Shown: positions 34,343-45,800 of the stretch, piece after piece
Layout: each line of letters begins with the position of its first letter
Position numbering within the stretch: the first letter of the stretch is position 1
From: Camelus bactrianus
Lineage: Eukaryota > Chordata > Mammalia > Artiodactyla > Camelidae
Length of the DNA stretch: 64,000 bases
Assembly (NCBI RefSeq): GCF_048773025.1
Contig: NC_133570.1
Coordinates: 21,674,001-21,738,000, forward strand
Reading direction: 5' to 3'
Program-made: the position numbers and the translations under genes
The notes under the pieces: model-generated
Databases searched by the model: none
The model's input: the letters and a program-made list of their open reading frames with translations, nothing else
Told to the model about the DNA's origin: nothing

Positions 34343-34448
34343 GCCCCCGGGCCCCCACCCTCGGGGGCCTGGAGACACAGGACCCCCGGGAGAGTCTCCC
34401 CTCCCACCCGGGGCCGCCCAGCCCTTCCTCCTGCACCAATCAGCTCTC

Positions 34449-34454
34449 AATAAA
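34449..34454 (+). other. C7 polyadenylation signal
   Basis: AATAAA 107 nt after the stop, same context as C6. Confidence 0.85.
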
Positions 34455-35395
34455 ATGTCCTCATTTCATTCAGAAATCAGGCTCTCGGCTCATTTCTGTT
34501 TGTGCGCTTTCTGTCCTCAACTCCGTCATCCTCAAAGGTGTGCAGAATCCTTTGGCCTGAGTAAGGAGGAGAGATGCGGTCCTGATGCTCTCTTGAGGGA
34601 CGGTTTCACTGTCACAGGAGCCCCCAGAGAACACTGTAGAGCACACGCGGGGCTCACTGCAGGAGGGGAAGTCTGCCCGCCCTCCCCAGCCCCTGCCGGG
34701 TTCCTACTCTCTGTGGCTCACGTCCACCTCTCATTGTCCGTCTTCATGGCTCCTTGATTCCCGTGGTCCCCAGAATGATGTATGAGCCCCCTTCCCTGGA
34801 CACTTCAGCAATCACACTCGGGAAGGTGACCCCCCTCATGGCTCCCTCTCTCCATTCCATGATAACCCGCCAATTCCAGGTGTCCTTTGGCTCAAAGCCC
34901 ACCCTGCGAGGTCACCGTGCTCACAGCCCGGAGTCCCTCCCTCTTTAGGGGCCAGTCCTCCCACCTCTTTGGGGACACTGCCCTGTTCCCCCTCCACAGA
35001 CACTCTGCATCACACTCACCACCGGACCCTCAGTACCCTGACCCCGGTCACTCATCCCACACTCGCCCCTGGACGGCCCTACTCCCCCAGGTGTCACGAG
35101 GGTCCCAACAACATTCTAGGACCCTGAGACAAAGCCAGCTCTGCTCTCTCTGACCACTCAGAGGACGGCCGACCGCTGACCCCACCACAAATGCCCAGGT
35201 CCAAGTGTCCATGGGGCTTCGTGGGGCCGTGAGTTCAAGGTCAAGAATCAGTCTAGGCTTGTACTCTGCACTTGACTGTGTACTGACTCATCTTCTTAAG
35301 ATCCGCAACCAGATCTGAGAATCGGTGTGATTATGGCTGTAGGAGGGACACAGGACAGGGATCGAAGCTCTCAGACAGACAGACAGACACACACA

Positions 35396-35457
<62 letters not shown>

Positions 35458-35847
35458 AGATACTGCGACCGAGGCCGTGTCGGCCGTGCCTCTAGGACGT
35501 ACGCAGCACCAGGAGCCCTCCCCGGGCCTCGCTCTGCAGAGGGCACGGCTCCATCACCCCCGGGCCGTGAACAGGCCTCCTCACTCTCCCTCCGCAAGCA
35601 CCTCCTCCAGGAACGGAAGTTCGCTGGGTTGGGATGGGATGGGACCCTCAGACGTTCCCTCCTGCCCCTCCCACAAGCGAGGATGGATGGAGCCTCACTT
35701 CCCAGGGGGGAAGCTGCAGGCGGGGAGGGGGTCAGGGTTCTCCCCCTCCCTCTCTGAGGGGTCAGACCTGCCCCCCTGACGTGGGGGTGGCCTTGGGCCC
35801 TCCGTGCAGCTGCAGGTGGGCCTGGGAGGTGGGGAGAGGGTGATATG
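34455..35847. other. Spacer C7 to J8
   Basis: Copy of the C6-J7 spacer; no gene recognised. Confidence 0.6.
35387..35455. repeat. (AC)n microsatellite, expanded copy
   Basis: About 34 AC dinucleotides with one AAAC interruption near the start; the paralogous tract at 32163 is half as long. Confidence 0.95.
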
Positions 35848-35875
35848 GGTTTATTTTCGAGGCTGTGTCACTGTG
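35848..35875 (+). other. J8 recombination signal, 12-bp spacer, intact
   Basis: Nonamer GGTTTATTT (35848-35856, two mismatches), 12-bp spacer and consensus heptamer CACTGTG (35869-35875). The signal is preserved although the J segment behind it is not. Confidence 0.87.
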
Positions 35876-35912
35876 CTACATGCTGGTGGAGGAACATAGC
35901 TGACTGTCCTCA
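35876..35912 (+). pseudogene. IGLJ8P: IGLJ8 pseudogene
   Basis: Aligned with J7 this segment is 37 rather than 38 nt: one base is lost in the stretch that should encode FGGG (atgctggtggagga here, gtgttcggcggaggga in J7), which shifts the frame and removes the motif. Read from the 5' side the frame meets TGA at about 35901. The donor is still recognisable (cctca|gtgagt). No C exon follows. The J is non-functional, but the RSS and donor remain. Confidence 0.88.
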
Positions 35913-36808
35913 GTGAGTCTCCTAGCTTTCCAGCTTCTTTGGGTTCAGGATTGACAATGGTGGGGATTTTTCTCTTTTATTTCTGTCCTGAGTTTTGCTC
36001 AGGTCTGAAACACTCTGGGGCCTGTAACCTCACCCTTTTAGGTTGTTCACTCTTTTCAGACAATTGTTAGGGACAGGATGGGCTGATCTCAGTGACACTC
36101 TGCCTCCCATCACTGTGACCCCTGCCTGCTGTCTCCAGTGGACCTTCTCCTCTGGAGTCTGGCCAGAAGGATTCTTCATGTTTAGTAGAGGGATAGTTTT
36201 ACTCTCACCCAGAATAGTCCAGGGAATATTCCAGAACAGGAGATTAAGCCTGCATGATCCAGGAGAGCCCACCTCAACCCCTTTCCTCCACTTGAGATTC
36301 TCATGTGGACCACATTCACGTCCGGCCGCAGGCCCCTCCCCTGGGTCCCATGGACTCCAAGGTAATGTCTGAGCTCCTTCCCTGGATTGGGGGTCTTCCC
36401 AGTATGAGGTTGTGAGACAAGAAGCCCCCTCCCCAAGAGAGAGCAGAGCCTGAAACCAATACAGATGGATGTTGTGTGTGATGATCCCGGGGAGAAGGGT
36501 CCGGGGGGGGGGGGGTCTTCGGTCACACAGGTGCCCCAAGAAGGATGTGAGGGCACAGCTGATGCCGGCAGCAGCAGGGAGTGCGGGAGGCTGGGGGGAC
36601 AGGTTATGAGGACGTGTGAATCTGAGGAGATAGAGGACAAAGAGGAGGCGGGGGGCTCCCAAGATGAGAGCATTGAGAGTCTCCCAACAGGATCTGGGAG
36701 GTGTCTCCCCGTGCCCCACCCTGGTCCACTCAGCCCTTCTCCCTGCACCCAATCAACTCACAATAAAATATCCTTTGGTCAATTAGAAATCATGCTCTCT
36801 GCTCATTT
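35913..36808 (+). pseudogene. Relic of an eighth IGLC cassette, constant exon missing
   Basis: 35913-36040 aligns with the start of the J6/J7 introns. About 36140-36400 resembles sequence downstream of C5 (27500-27745). 36550-36692 aligns with the late J6-C6 intron (30560-30670). From 36693 to 36808 it matches the C5-C7 3' UTR, including AATAAA. The ~317-bp C exon and its immediate flanks, expected between the last two blocks, are absent. I infer an old J-C cassette whose exon was deleted and whose intron received a block from a C-downstream region. Confidence 0.78.
36762..36767 (+). other. Orphan polyadenylation signal of the relic cassette
   Basis: AATAAA in context actcacAATAAAata, the position equivalent to the C7 signal, with no constant exon upstream. 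Confidence 0.7.
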
Positions 36809-38283
36809 TTTTTTTTTTTTTTTGTCTTGTATTTAACTTGCAACCTCTCTGGGATTCTAGGGGTGGAGTGTGGGGACTCCTAGGCACCCAGTAGGAAGGT
36901 AACCCAAGGGGAGAGGCTCAAGGTCTCACTGAGGTGGGGGGAAGGGGGAAGGGGTGAGCATCTCCCAGGAAACTCTCCAGGACACATCCGCCCTCCCCTC
37001 CCTCCCACTCCTCCTCCAGCACCAGGCCCTGCCCACCCCTGTCACCTTCCTGGCTGGAGCTGCCCATGGCTCGTGACCTCCAGATAGGCCCTCCCTGCCA
37101 GCCCTGGTCAGGACCCTCCACACCCTTCCTCAGCCCGGAAACCCTGCTCTGGCCTGGACCCCTGATGCCCCCCTCCCTTCCTGCCCAGCTCAGCTCCTGC
37201 CCACCCTCACCCCCTCCCTGTCAATCCCAAGGGCTGGACTAACAAGGGGCCCGAACACTCCGGCAGCGTCCACTTCACAGGCTCTTAAATCTGGGGCCAT
37301 CTCGATTCCTTACCCCACAGCATGTTCAGAGATGCAAGAAGACTGTGGGGAAGGCAGGGAGGAAAGTGAGCTGTACAAAAATCCTGCCCGGAGTCAAGTG
37401 CACTTGACAGAGAGAAGCCCTGAGCTCCCCAGGAACCACTGCAAGGAGGGAACAGGTGCCTCAGAGTTTCTCTGAGATCCAACAAAGCCTTTGCTGGAGG
37501 GAAACTGGTGTCTCAATGCTGAGGCCAGGCGTCTTGTACCACAATTAAAAGTGGGGACGTGTTTCACCAGAGGCCTCAGTGTTGACGGGAGGGGGTCAGG
37601 GTTCTGACACACACACAGGCGATCGCCTGGCAGCCTCAGGGCGGGGCGAAGACCATGAGCTGGTACCCTGCATGGGGAGCCCTCCATGTTCCTGTCAGGT
37701 ACCACCAGGTCACCATCTCTGGGGGCGGGGGTTACATAGTTAACAGTCCCTTGATTTGCCCAGATAGGAGGTGGGTGCAGCCAGGCAAGCTCCTGCCTCT
37801 GGACCCTGGACTCTTGGTACAAAGCCCCACCACCATGCACACACCACACACCCAAGGCCATTCCCACCTCTGCCTGAGGCCCCTTTGGTGTCCTGGGGCT
37901 CCCAGGCTGCCCCCGGTTACCGCTCAGCTCTGCCACTTGAGAGAAAAGAGGCAAAGGACTTTCTCTCAGGTCTGCGGCCCTTCTGGGGCTTATCTCCTGG
38001 GCACAGTCTCCCTTCCATCATGACGTCAGTGGGAAAACCAGGCCCTGTGGAGGCACTTTGTGCTGCTCTGAGGCCCCTGGTGTCTGGGGTTTCCAGCTGC
38101 TCTGAACATGAGGGATGTGATGAGACACCCGGCCCAGCCCCACCGAGCCCTTCATGCCAGGGCTCAGGTCAGCGGCTTCCCCATTGGACTTGAGAGTGAG
38201 GGGGGTGGGGTGGGTGGTGACAGTGGGTCAGGCGCCGGTCCCCATGGGCAGGGGCGTCCTGGGTGACTCCCTCCCTCAGCTCC
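36809..38283. other. 3' flank, unique
   Basis: Starts with a T run (to 36823). No gene, J, C or known repeat recognised. Confidence 0.5.
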
Positions 38284-38735
38284 TGTGTTAGCGGCTGTAA
38301 CAAACCACCCAAACTCAGATGCACAAAACAACACACATTTATTCTTACAGGTCCAGGAGTCAGAGGTCCGAAATGAGTCCTACATGCTGAAACTGAGGTG
38401 TCCCAGGGCCGAGCTCCTCCGGAGCTCCAGGGAGAATCCATCCTGACATTTTCCAGCCTCTGGAAGAAACTGTTCCTTGGCTCGGGGCCCCTCCCTCCAG
38501 CTTCAAAGCCTCTCTTTCCCCTCTGACCCCTGCTCCCAGCCCTGAACCTTGTCCCCTCATTCTGACCCTCCTGCCTTCCTCTTTCCCTTATAAAGACCCT
38601 GCATGGGGCCACCCTGATCATCTCTGCATCCCAAGGCCCTTAACTCCATCGCATCTGCAAAATCCCATGTACCATGTACAGGACGTACTCACAGGTTCTG
38701 GGAATTTGGACACAGACACCCTTGGACCTTACTCA
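38284..38735 (-). mobile_element. MLT1-type (ERVL-MaLR) solitary LTR relic, antisense
   Basis: On the + strand the order is ggctgtaacaaaccacccaa, then caacacacatttattcttac, aggtccaggagtcagaggtc and, further on, tcttataaggac-like and gacacagac-like words. This is the reverse complement of an MLT1/MST-type LTR. It is an ancient solo LTR fossil, heavily diverged, likely dating to early placental mammals. No internal retroviral region is seen beside it. Confidence 0.65.
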
Positions 38736-39014
38736 TCTGACCACGGCTCCAGTTCCCAGATCCCCGGGGACTCGGGAAATTTCTCCCAAGTTCCTCCCCT
38801 CTGTGTTCTGCCCAGTCCCCAGGCTGGGCCGCTCCTGGGGGCCCTCTCAGCCCAGGCTCCTCCTCCTTTCTCCCTGGCCTCCAATGGCCCTGGTCTTCCT
38901 GGGCTCACGGTGGGAGGAATTTGATTAGAGCATCAGGTCTGGGACATTACTTCCCTCTAGCCCCCAGCTAAATGCTCTCCAGGCCCTACCTGTCAGTCAT
39001 CAAACCACCCTTGG
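38736..39014. other. Unassigned spacer
   Basis: Nothing recognised. Confidence 0.4.
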
Positions 39015-39140
39015 AGAAAGACTCGATTAAGATCCTCACCCCATGGATGGAGACACGAGGCCCAGAGACCCTGAGTGACCTGCCCATGGTCACGGCAGGG
39101 ACTGAACCCCGGCTCCCTGCCCAACTCCAGATCTCAGCTC
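39015..39140 (-). repeat. MIR-like SINE fragment, antisense
   Basis: ccatggatggagacacgagg, then cctgcccatggtcacggcag and ggactgaaccccggctccct follow the reverse-complement core of MIR (fraction counting, 'gaggcccagag', 'ggtcac..cag'). Confidence 0.6.
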
Positions 39141-41840
39141 TGGACCCCTGGTTCCCACCATCTTCATTGCCCTGCCCACCCCAACTAGGCCCTGCCTACT
39201 CACCTCCCTGGAGAGCTCCAAGCCCACCTAAACCCAGGCCCCGACCCTGAGACCCATGGCCTAAGGGCACAGAAGTGTCAGGGCTGCAGAGGGACCGAGG
39301 GGACAGGGACCAAGGGTCAGAGTGGCTGGCTTCCTCATGCCCCTCACCTCCTCTGGGGCAGAAGTCAGGGTCAGGGCACTGGAGGAGGGGCTGAGAAAGG
39401 GTCACCTCTTCCTGGAGACCCTGCCTGGGTCTGGGTTCTGGGGGAGGGTCACGCTTGGTTGCCCCAACACCAGGAGGGCTTCCGAGACCAAATCCCCACG
39501 CTCTCTGGTCCCAGCCACTTCCCCTTAGGATGTAGGAATTGTCCCAGTACCTTCAGTCAGGGGCTACTCTCCAAGGGAAAAACACAAGGAGCTGTGGGCC
39601 TGGGGGTCCAGGGAAGGGGGCCCAGTGCCCAGCACAGCAGGCTCTCAGAGGGCAGCTGATGGTGTGAAGCCCCAGGGACCAGACCAGGACAGCGTGCCCC
39701 TGGCCCTCCAAAGCAGCAGGCTGGGTCCCCTTCTCCCCTGCTGACCCCCCGTGAGACCACATCTACCTCTGCCCTTTCCTGCCGACAACCCTCGGGGCTC
39801 CCACCTTCTCCGGGACGTGAGGCGTCACCACAGCTCCTGGGAAGCGTGCGGAGAGGCATCCCACAGCGGGGCCCTGACTTCTAGGAGCCTCAGGCCCACA
39901 CTGGACAGACGTCCTGCCAAGGGGGCGGCCCCTGGGCCCTCAGCTGTCTAGGGGCTTCACCTTTCTGATACCCTGACCCCTCCATGAATTCTCAGTGACA
40001 TCCCGTGTTCCTGTGGTCACTGTAACCGCATCCTGCTCCAGTCCCCTGCCCCACAGGTCAGCCCATGAGTGACCAGCCCCTTCCAGGGCTCAAACCACCT
40101 GCTGCCCATTAGCAGCTCTTTCCAACGTGCCCAAGCATGTCCTGGCCCTGCCTGTCTGGCTCCGGCTGTAATGGAGGACCCAGCCACCCAGGTCAGCGGT
40201 CAGAGGGCTGGACGGCGGTCTCTCAGGCCCAACACCAGCTTTCCAGCCTCAGCATCTCAGTGTGAAGTGTCAGTGTCCCTCCCGATGGCCACTGTAGGCC
40301 GCAGACCAGATCCTAAGGGAGGAAACAACCCAGAAGTAATGAAATCCCTGGACCCGTGGATGGCCCCTCTGCGACCTGAAAAACTCCTGGAGATTGTACT
40401 TGCTAATGTGAAAACAGTAGGCAACTCTGCGTGAACCCACCCTCTAGGGGCTGCATGGAGGAGCCCCCCCTAAACCTGGGACACGGGGCACTCCGGCAGG
40501 GCCTCTGATTTCTGACCTCCCTCAGTTAGCGGGCATCCCCATGGCTCGCAAGGCACTCAGTCACTCCAGGGTAAGCCATCCAGCTCGCCCAGGCTGCCCC
40601 TCCTGGCGGCTCCTCACCCATGCTCTGACCCTCGAGGGTGGCACATCTGGACACTGGTGGGCCAGTCCCTCTGGACACATGTCCCACCCAGGACCCGTCT
40701 CCAATGCCACCTTCTCTCCAGCATCACCTGTCTCTCTCCTGCCCCTTAAGGCATGTCTCTGGGGGCTCCACGTCCCACTCCCTTCCTGCTGTCACCCCAT
40801 CTCTCCCCTGCACTCCTAGGTACCAGTGACCTCCAGGTGGCTCAATCAAATAGTCCCATCTCTGCCCTCCCCGCTCTCAGCCTCTGGGTGGATTTGAGCA
40901 CCATGCACCATTGTCTCCATTTTGAAGCCCCTCAGCCCCAAACCCCCTCTCCTGGGTTCTTTTCTATCCTCCCCTGCCCCAAGTGTTTGTTCTGTGTGGC
41001 CGTCGGGGCCACGGGGGGCTGGCTTCCTGGCTGCTCTTCCTTCTTGGTCTACGGGAGCCACAAACTGGCTGCATCTAAAAAGGCTCCTGTGTATTCATCC
41101 ACCCCACCTCTCAGCCTGGTTTACCATCAAGGCTCTGACCTCATTCCCGATGGTGGGAGCCCCACTCCAGCAGAGCTCGCCAGCCTGAGTCACCACCGGA
41201 GGGTGGGCACCTGTGGGCAGACAACTGCGGGCAGGGGCTGCACCCCCTCAGTGCCTCAGAGGGTCAGCTGGGTGCTTGGCAGGGGTCATCCAACCCCTAC
41301 ATGACTCCTGATCAACTGACTGCTGGACTGACCCCAGCCCTGCCCAGTCATGGAACTGACTGTCCCCAGTTCCACCTGGTTGTGGATTGATTGTCCCCAT
41401 CTCTGTTGCAGGTGTCGTCTCTCTGCCTTGAGGACAGTGACCCTGGCCAAGAGCTGCCCGTAGCTCGTGCTTCACTTCCTGTGATCCCCAGGCCACCCGG
41501 GAGGTGGGTGATATAGTACCCCTGACCTCAGGGACGAGACAGAGGTTCTCAGAGCTGAGGCAGCCCTCCCTGGTCCTGCAGGTGCTCAGGGCTGCACAGA
41601 CGGTGAACACTCAGGCCCCCATCCCAAGGTCACCCTCCCTCCTGAGGAGGCCATGCTCATGCTGGGCCAGGAGAAGGTGCTGAGCACAGGGCCCCCCTCA
41701 GCTTCTGGACACCAGAGCCATCCTTAAGGCTCTGGTGGGGCAAGTGGGCTTCTCAGTCTATACTGACTCAGCGGGGATGGGGATAGGCAGGAGGCGAGGC
41801 ATGGACCCTCTGAGTCCACAAAGAAAAGAGAGCAGGTGTT
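39141..41840. other. Unique GC-rich flank
   Basis: No gene or repeat that I can support. Contains one ETS-like site at 41470-41482. Confidence 0.45.
41468..41482 (-). promoter_or_regulatory. PU.1/IRF-like composite site (candidate)
   Basis: The minus strand reads cacaggaagtgaagc: a good PU.1 core (AGGAAGTG) followed by an IRF half-site one base off GAAA. E-box words CACCTG and CAGGTG occur within 120 bp upstream. Such sites arise by chance, so support is weak. Confidence 0.3.
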
Positions 41841-42030
41841 GTGGGCCCATTTCACAGAGGAGAGAACTGAGGCTCTGAAGGGAGGATGGGGGTTGGAGTA
41901 GCTGCCCGGGGTCACAGGCTGACCTGTCCTCAGGCTCTTTCCACGGCTCCTTGGCCCTGCATGATGGGTCACTCATTGACTCACTCATTCGTTCATTCAA
42001 CAAACCCTCAATGATCACTGCTGTGGGCTG
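41841..42030 (-). repeat. MIR/L2-type fragments, antisense
   Basis: gggcccatttcacagaggag followed by agaactgaggctctgaaggg and, further on, tcattcgttcattcaacaaa fit antisense MIR/L2 remnants. Confidence 0.5.
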
Positions 42031-42692
42031 GTGCTGGGGGCTAGGAAACAGGACCACCTGCCCTGGGACAGCTGACCCCACCCCATCCTTAAGCCCTTAG
42101 ATCAGGTCCCCACCTATGGTTGCCCCCACCCCGAACTCCTAGGTCAGCTTCCTGCCCACCGCTGACCCCACTGTGTCCTTGAGCCCCCAGGTCAGCTCCC
42201 CACCCAGGGAGCATCTCCTGCACTCGTGGGATAAGATTCCATCCACCCGCCCGGCCCCATGTGGGGGATGCCCCCAGCGGCCGTCACTGGGCACCTCTCC
42301 AGGCTCGTCACAGCCCCTCATGGAGCCTCAAAGTCCTTGTCAGGGCCACCATTGCCCGTTTTCACAGAGGGACATTGACCACGATGGACTCACAGGGCCT
42401 GCGTGCCCAGCTCAGAGCCGGGGCAGCCCCCTATGGGACTAGTGGCCCCAGGACACCAGGTGGAGGGGTCCCAGCAGCAGAAGCGCCTCATGGAATAGAC
42501 AGAGTCAGGTCAGGGAAAGGGCTTGGCCTGGCCCTGCCCCCCTGCTGTGTGACCCAGGGTTGGGGTGGGTGCACAACCCACCTCCCTCCTGCTGGAGGCC
42601 AGGGCTGCAGGAGGTGATTGAGTCAGATGGGGGAGGAGGGCTGTGGCTTCCTCCACAGCCGAAAGGCAGAGCCCAGAATAGCCTCAGCCAGG
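42031..42692. other. Unassigned spacer
   Basis: Nothing recognised. Confidence 0.4.
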
Positions 42693-42860
42693 GAGGCCAG
42701 AGGGGCCCTGGGGGAGGGGAGGTGACTGTAGGCCCTGGGGGAGGGGAGGTGACTGTAGGCCCTGGGGGAGGGGAGGGGAGGGGAGGTGACTGTAGGGCCC
42801 TAGGGGAGGGGAGGAACTGGGGACCCTGGGGGAGGGGAGAGGAGGGACTGCTGGGGCCCT
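42693..42860. repeat. G-rich minisatellite, ~27-bp unit
   Basis: Three to five imperfect copies of a unit built from ggccctgggggaggggag plus gtgactgta. Runs of four or five G recur at short spacing, so G-quadruplex formation is plausible. Confidence 0.85.
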
Positions 42861-42882
42861 GGGGAGGCCCCAGAGCTTCTGC

Positions 42883-42899
42883 TGAGCTGAGCTGAGCTG
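42883..42899 (+). repeat. (GAGCT)n pentamer run
   Basis: gctgagctgagctgagctgg: three consecutive GAGCT/TGAGC pentamers, the core word of heavy-chain switch regions, directly after the minisatellite. Confidence 0.6.
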
Positions 42900-45800
42900 G
42901 TGACTCTCCCATCTGCCCAGCCCCCTACAAGGCCTGTAAAGTTACCAAGAGAGGGTGGCCCAGCCAGACCTGGGCAGGGGAAGCTCTTGTCCATCACGTC
43001 AGTGTTCACAGAGCCTAGCAGGGGTGGGGAGGGGGTCTGACCCCAGCCTGTGTCTCCCTGGGACATAGACCCTCACTCCCTACACAAAGTTCTAAACTCA
43101 GGTTTCCAGCCGCCTTAAAACTATCGCTTCCAGAGGTGTCCACAGAGCAGTCATCCATCACAGCCCTGCTTGCTGGCTCAGTGACAAAGGACACAATGCA
43201 GTGACAAGCCACAGCTCTCAGAGCGGGCGCTCCTCCACCCCCTCCTTGGGGGCCTCTTCTTTGGGTCTCTGTCGCCCAGTCAGGTTCTGGGTCCCCGGCC
43301 CATCTGTGGCCCTGACAGGCAGCACCCTCCTCCCTGGGCTCCTGAGCAGACGTGCAGCTGCCCCGGGTCCCTGGCTGCGCACACAGGAGCATTTCCAACT
43401 GGCATCCATGGGCCAGACAGCCGAGTCTTCCCCAAAAACACTGCTGTTCAGCAAACTGTGAGGTTTCAGGGGCACACATTCCATCGAGGTGGCCGGAGGA
43501 AACTCTGCTCCTCCGTGGTCACTGGGAGCGACTGCACACGGGCCTCGGGAACACAAATGCAGCAATGTGACCGAGAGTAGTGGATCTGGGCAAAGCCAGT
43601 CTTTGAACCAGTTTTTCTGAAAAGCAAGTTGATCACCTGGGACCACAGTAGACTTAATCCTGTTTGGCCAGGAATCCCCCAGTGACAGCTTCACCCAGAA
43701 CACAGAGCCCAGGGGCTGCAGAGGGGGACCTGCCTCTTGGATTTCCCAGACATTCCCAGTCTGTACCCATGTCCTGGTGAGATTATTAATAGCAACCCTT
43801 CTGATCCCAGAAATGTCCCATGGTGGATGATAAATTTTGGTCACCTGAGTTCAGGGTAACTGTTTCCTGAATGACTGAATGACCTCCCTATAATGGGTTA
43901 CAATGTGGGGCCTGAGGCCATGCGGACACTGTGCAGCCATCCAGTGCTCTGTGGGTCTGGCTCTCCCAGCCTGTGAGAGGCCTAGATATGACCCTTCTGC
44001 CATTTCCCGCCCAGTGACAGCGCAGCGTGTGTGGGGACCAGCAAGGGACGAGTCCTCTGGGGAGACCTTGTCCCAGGGGAAATGGACAGGTATCAGGGAG
44101 ACTGTCTCAGGGCAGCCAGGACAGGGGCCAGGGGAGGGGCTGCATCATCAGACACCCTGTGTCCACTCTGGGGACAGAGTAACTGACAGTCAGCATGACC
44201 TCCAGGACTCCACCACTCATGTGTTTCCCGACAAGCCCCCACCTCGTGGTGACACCGTCTTCCTGTAGCCACATCTACACCCCAGGTCCCTCCTGCTCCT
44301 TGGTGTTTGGCCTGGGGACATGGGATGTCAGGGCTGGTGTCCCCTGTGCCTGGGTCTGTGCTGGCACCACAGCCTGAACCACCCTCGGGTCCTCACCAGG
44401 ATGGACCATCCCTGCCCACCCAGGGCCCGGCCTGCCAGGGAGATGTCGGGGTCTCCTGAGCATCCTGGGAGGAGGGAGGATGCTTTGGAGGGTGCTGGGC
44501 CTCAACTGCAGGGCATTGCGGCTGGGGAAGGGGGACCCCAGGCCAGTCTGAGCCCACCCCAGGTTTTCTGGTTGGGCAGGGTTCCTAGTGTATGTGGACA
44601 TGGCCCAGAGCAAAGCCACCGCCCAGCAGCCCTTTCCTGAGCCCATACATGTGCGGGGACCTCAGTGGTGGCAATGTAGCCCAGCTGGGGGCTCAAGACA
44701 GTGGTGGCGGACAGGGAACTGGCTGGTAGTGAGATAGATGGTGTTGTGCAGGATGGGCTCCCGCACTGGGAAGACCACCCGGGGTGGGGGGGGGGCAGGG
44801 CAGGGGTGGGGGGTGCCTGGCATGGAGGCAGCCAGGGGCCAGGAGAGCCCTGACTCCAGGTTGGTGGCTGGGGACCCGTGTCCCCTCTGTGCAGTTGGGT
44901 TGGGGATAAGGGAACCTCACTCCCTGGAGGGACGGGAGGGACGGTCAGATGGAAAATGGACGTTTGGCTCATCTCTGTGTGTGACTGTTGTGGCCGTTGG
45001 CATTGGCCTGTTCTGGCCCCAGCCGGCCTTAGGCCAGCACCCCTGGGCTCCCCGCGTGCCCCACACCCTCACCCCCTGCAGCTGCCCTGGCGAAACCAAG
45101 AGGCCCTGACACCCGAAATAGCCAGAAAACCCCGCCTGGCTCGGCCCTGGCAGCATGTGCCGCCCTCTACCTGGGGTTGGGGGAAGGGGTGGCTCCAGTT
45201 CTGGAAGCGTCTGCCAGCCCAGCTGGAGAAGGGGGCTGCATCCCAGCATCCAGGCCGCCCAAGCCCCTGTGCCCAGGCCTGAGCAGGGCAGAAATCACAC
45301 GAATCAGTTGTCAGAAGCAGCATTTTCAGTCCTGAACTGTGGAGCCCCCAGGAACCTTTCTAAATGCCGGGCACGGAGCTGCGGCTGACCGTGGGCACAG
45401 CCAGACACTTAGAGCTCAGAGGAGCCCCAGGTGGGCAGGCCTGGCTGGGGCTGGACGTGGGACACTGTGGGTCACACCTCACCTGCTGCCCACACACCTG
45501 GGACTCCTTGGGAAGGGATATTGGGCCAAATACGGGGAAGGGGAGAGAAACGGGGACCCTCATTTGTTGCCCTGGGGGCCCTGGGACTGGGGTAATAACA
45601 GAGATCGCAGAAGCATAACTGTTCCCCATGAGGACTCACAGGGTCCTCCTCCAGCGGAGGGGACCTCAGGTTTGGTTAGTCACTCATCCATCTGTCCATA
45701 CATCTGTCTGTCCACCCATTGTCCATCCATCCATCCAGAAAGCATCCCTGGGGCCTTCTGGGGGTCTGGCCTGTGTGGAGCTCTCAGTTACACATGATCC

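Larger units (their letters stand above)
32647..35875 (+). repeat. 3.2-kb duplication, second copy (J7-C7)
   Basis: About 3229 bp from J7 to the base before J8. Compared with the first copy it has a longer AC tract (35387-35455) and lacks about 33 bp present near 32337-32370. Confidence 0.93.

Noticed and set aside
36030-36752. 240-residue open frame on the minus strand
   Set aside because: It overlaps the relic J-C cassette, has no domain-like composition, and is explained by GC-rich sequence; the paralogous intron and 3' UTR regions do not keep it.
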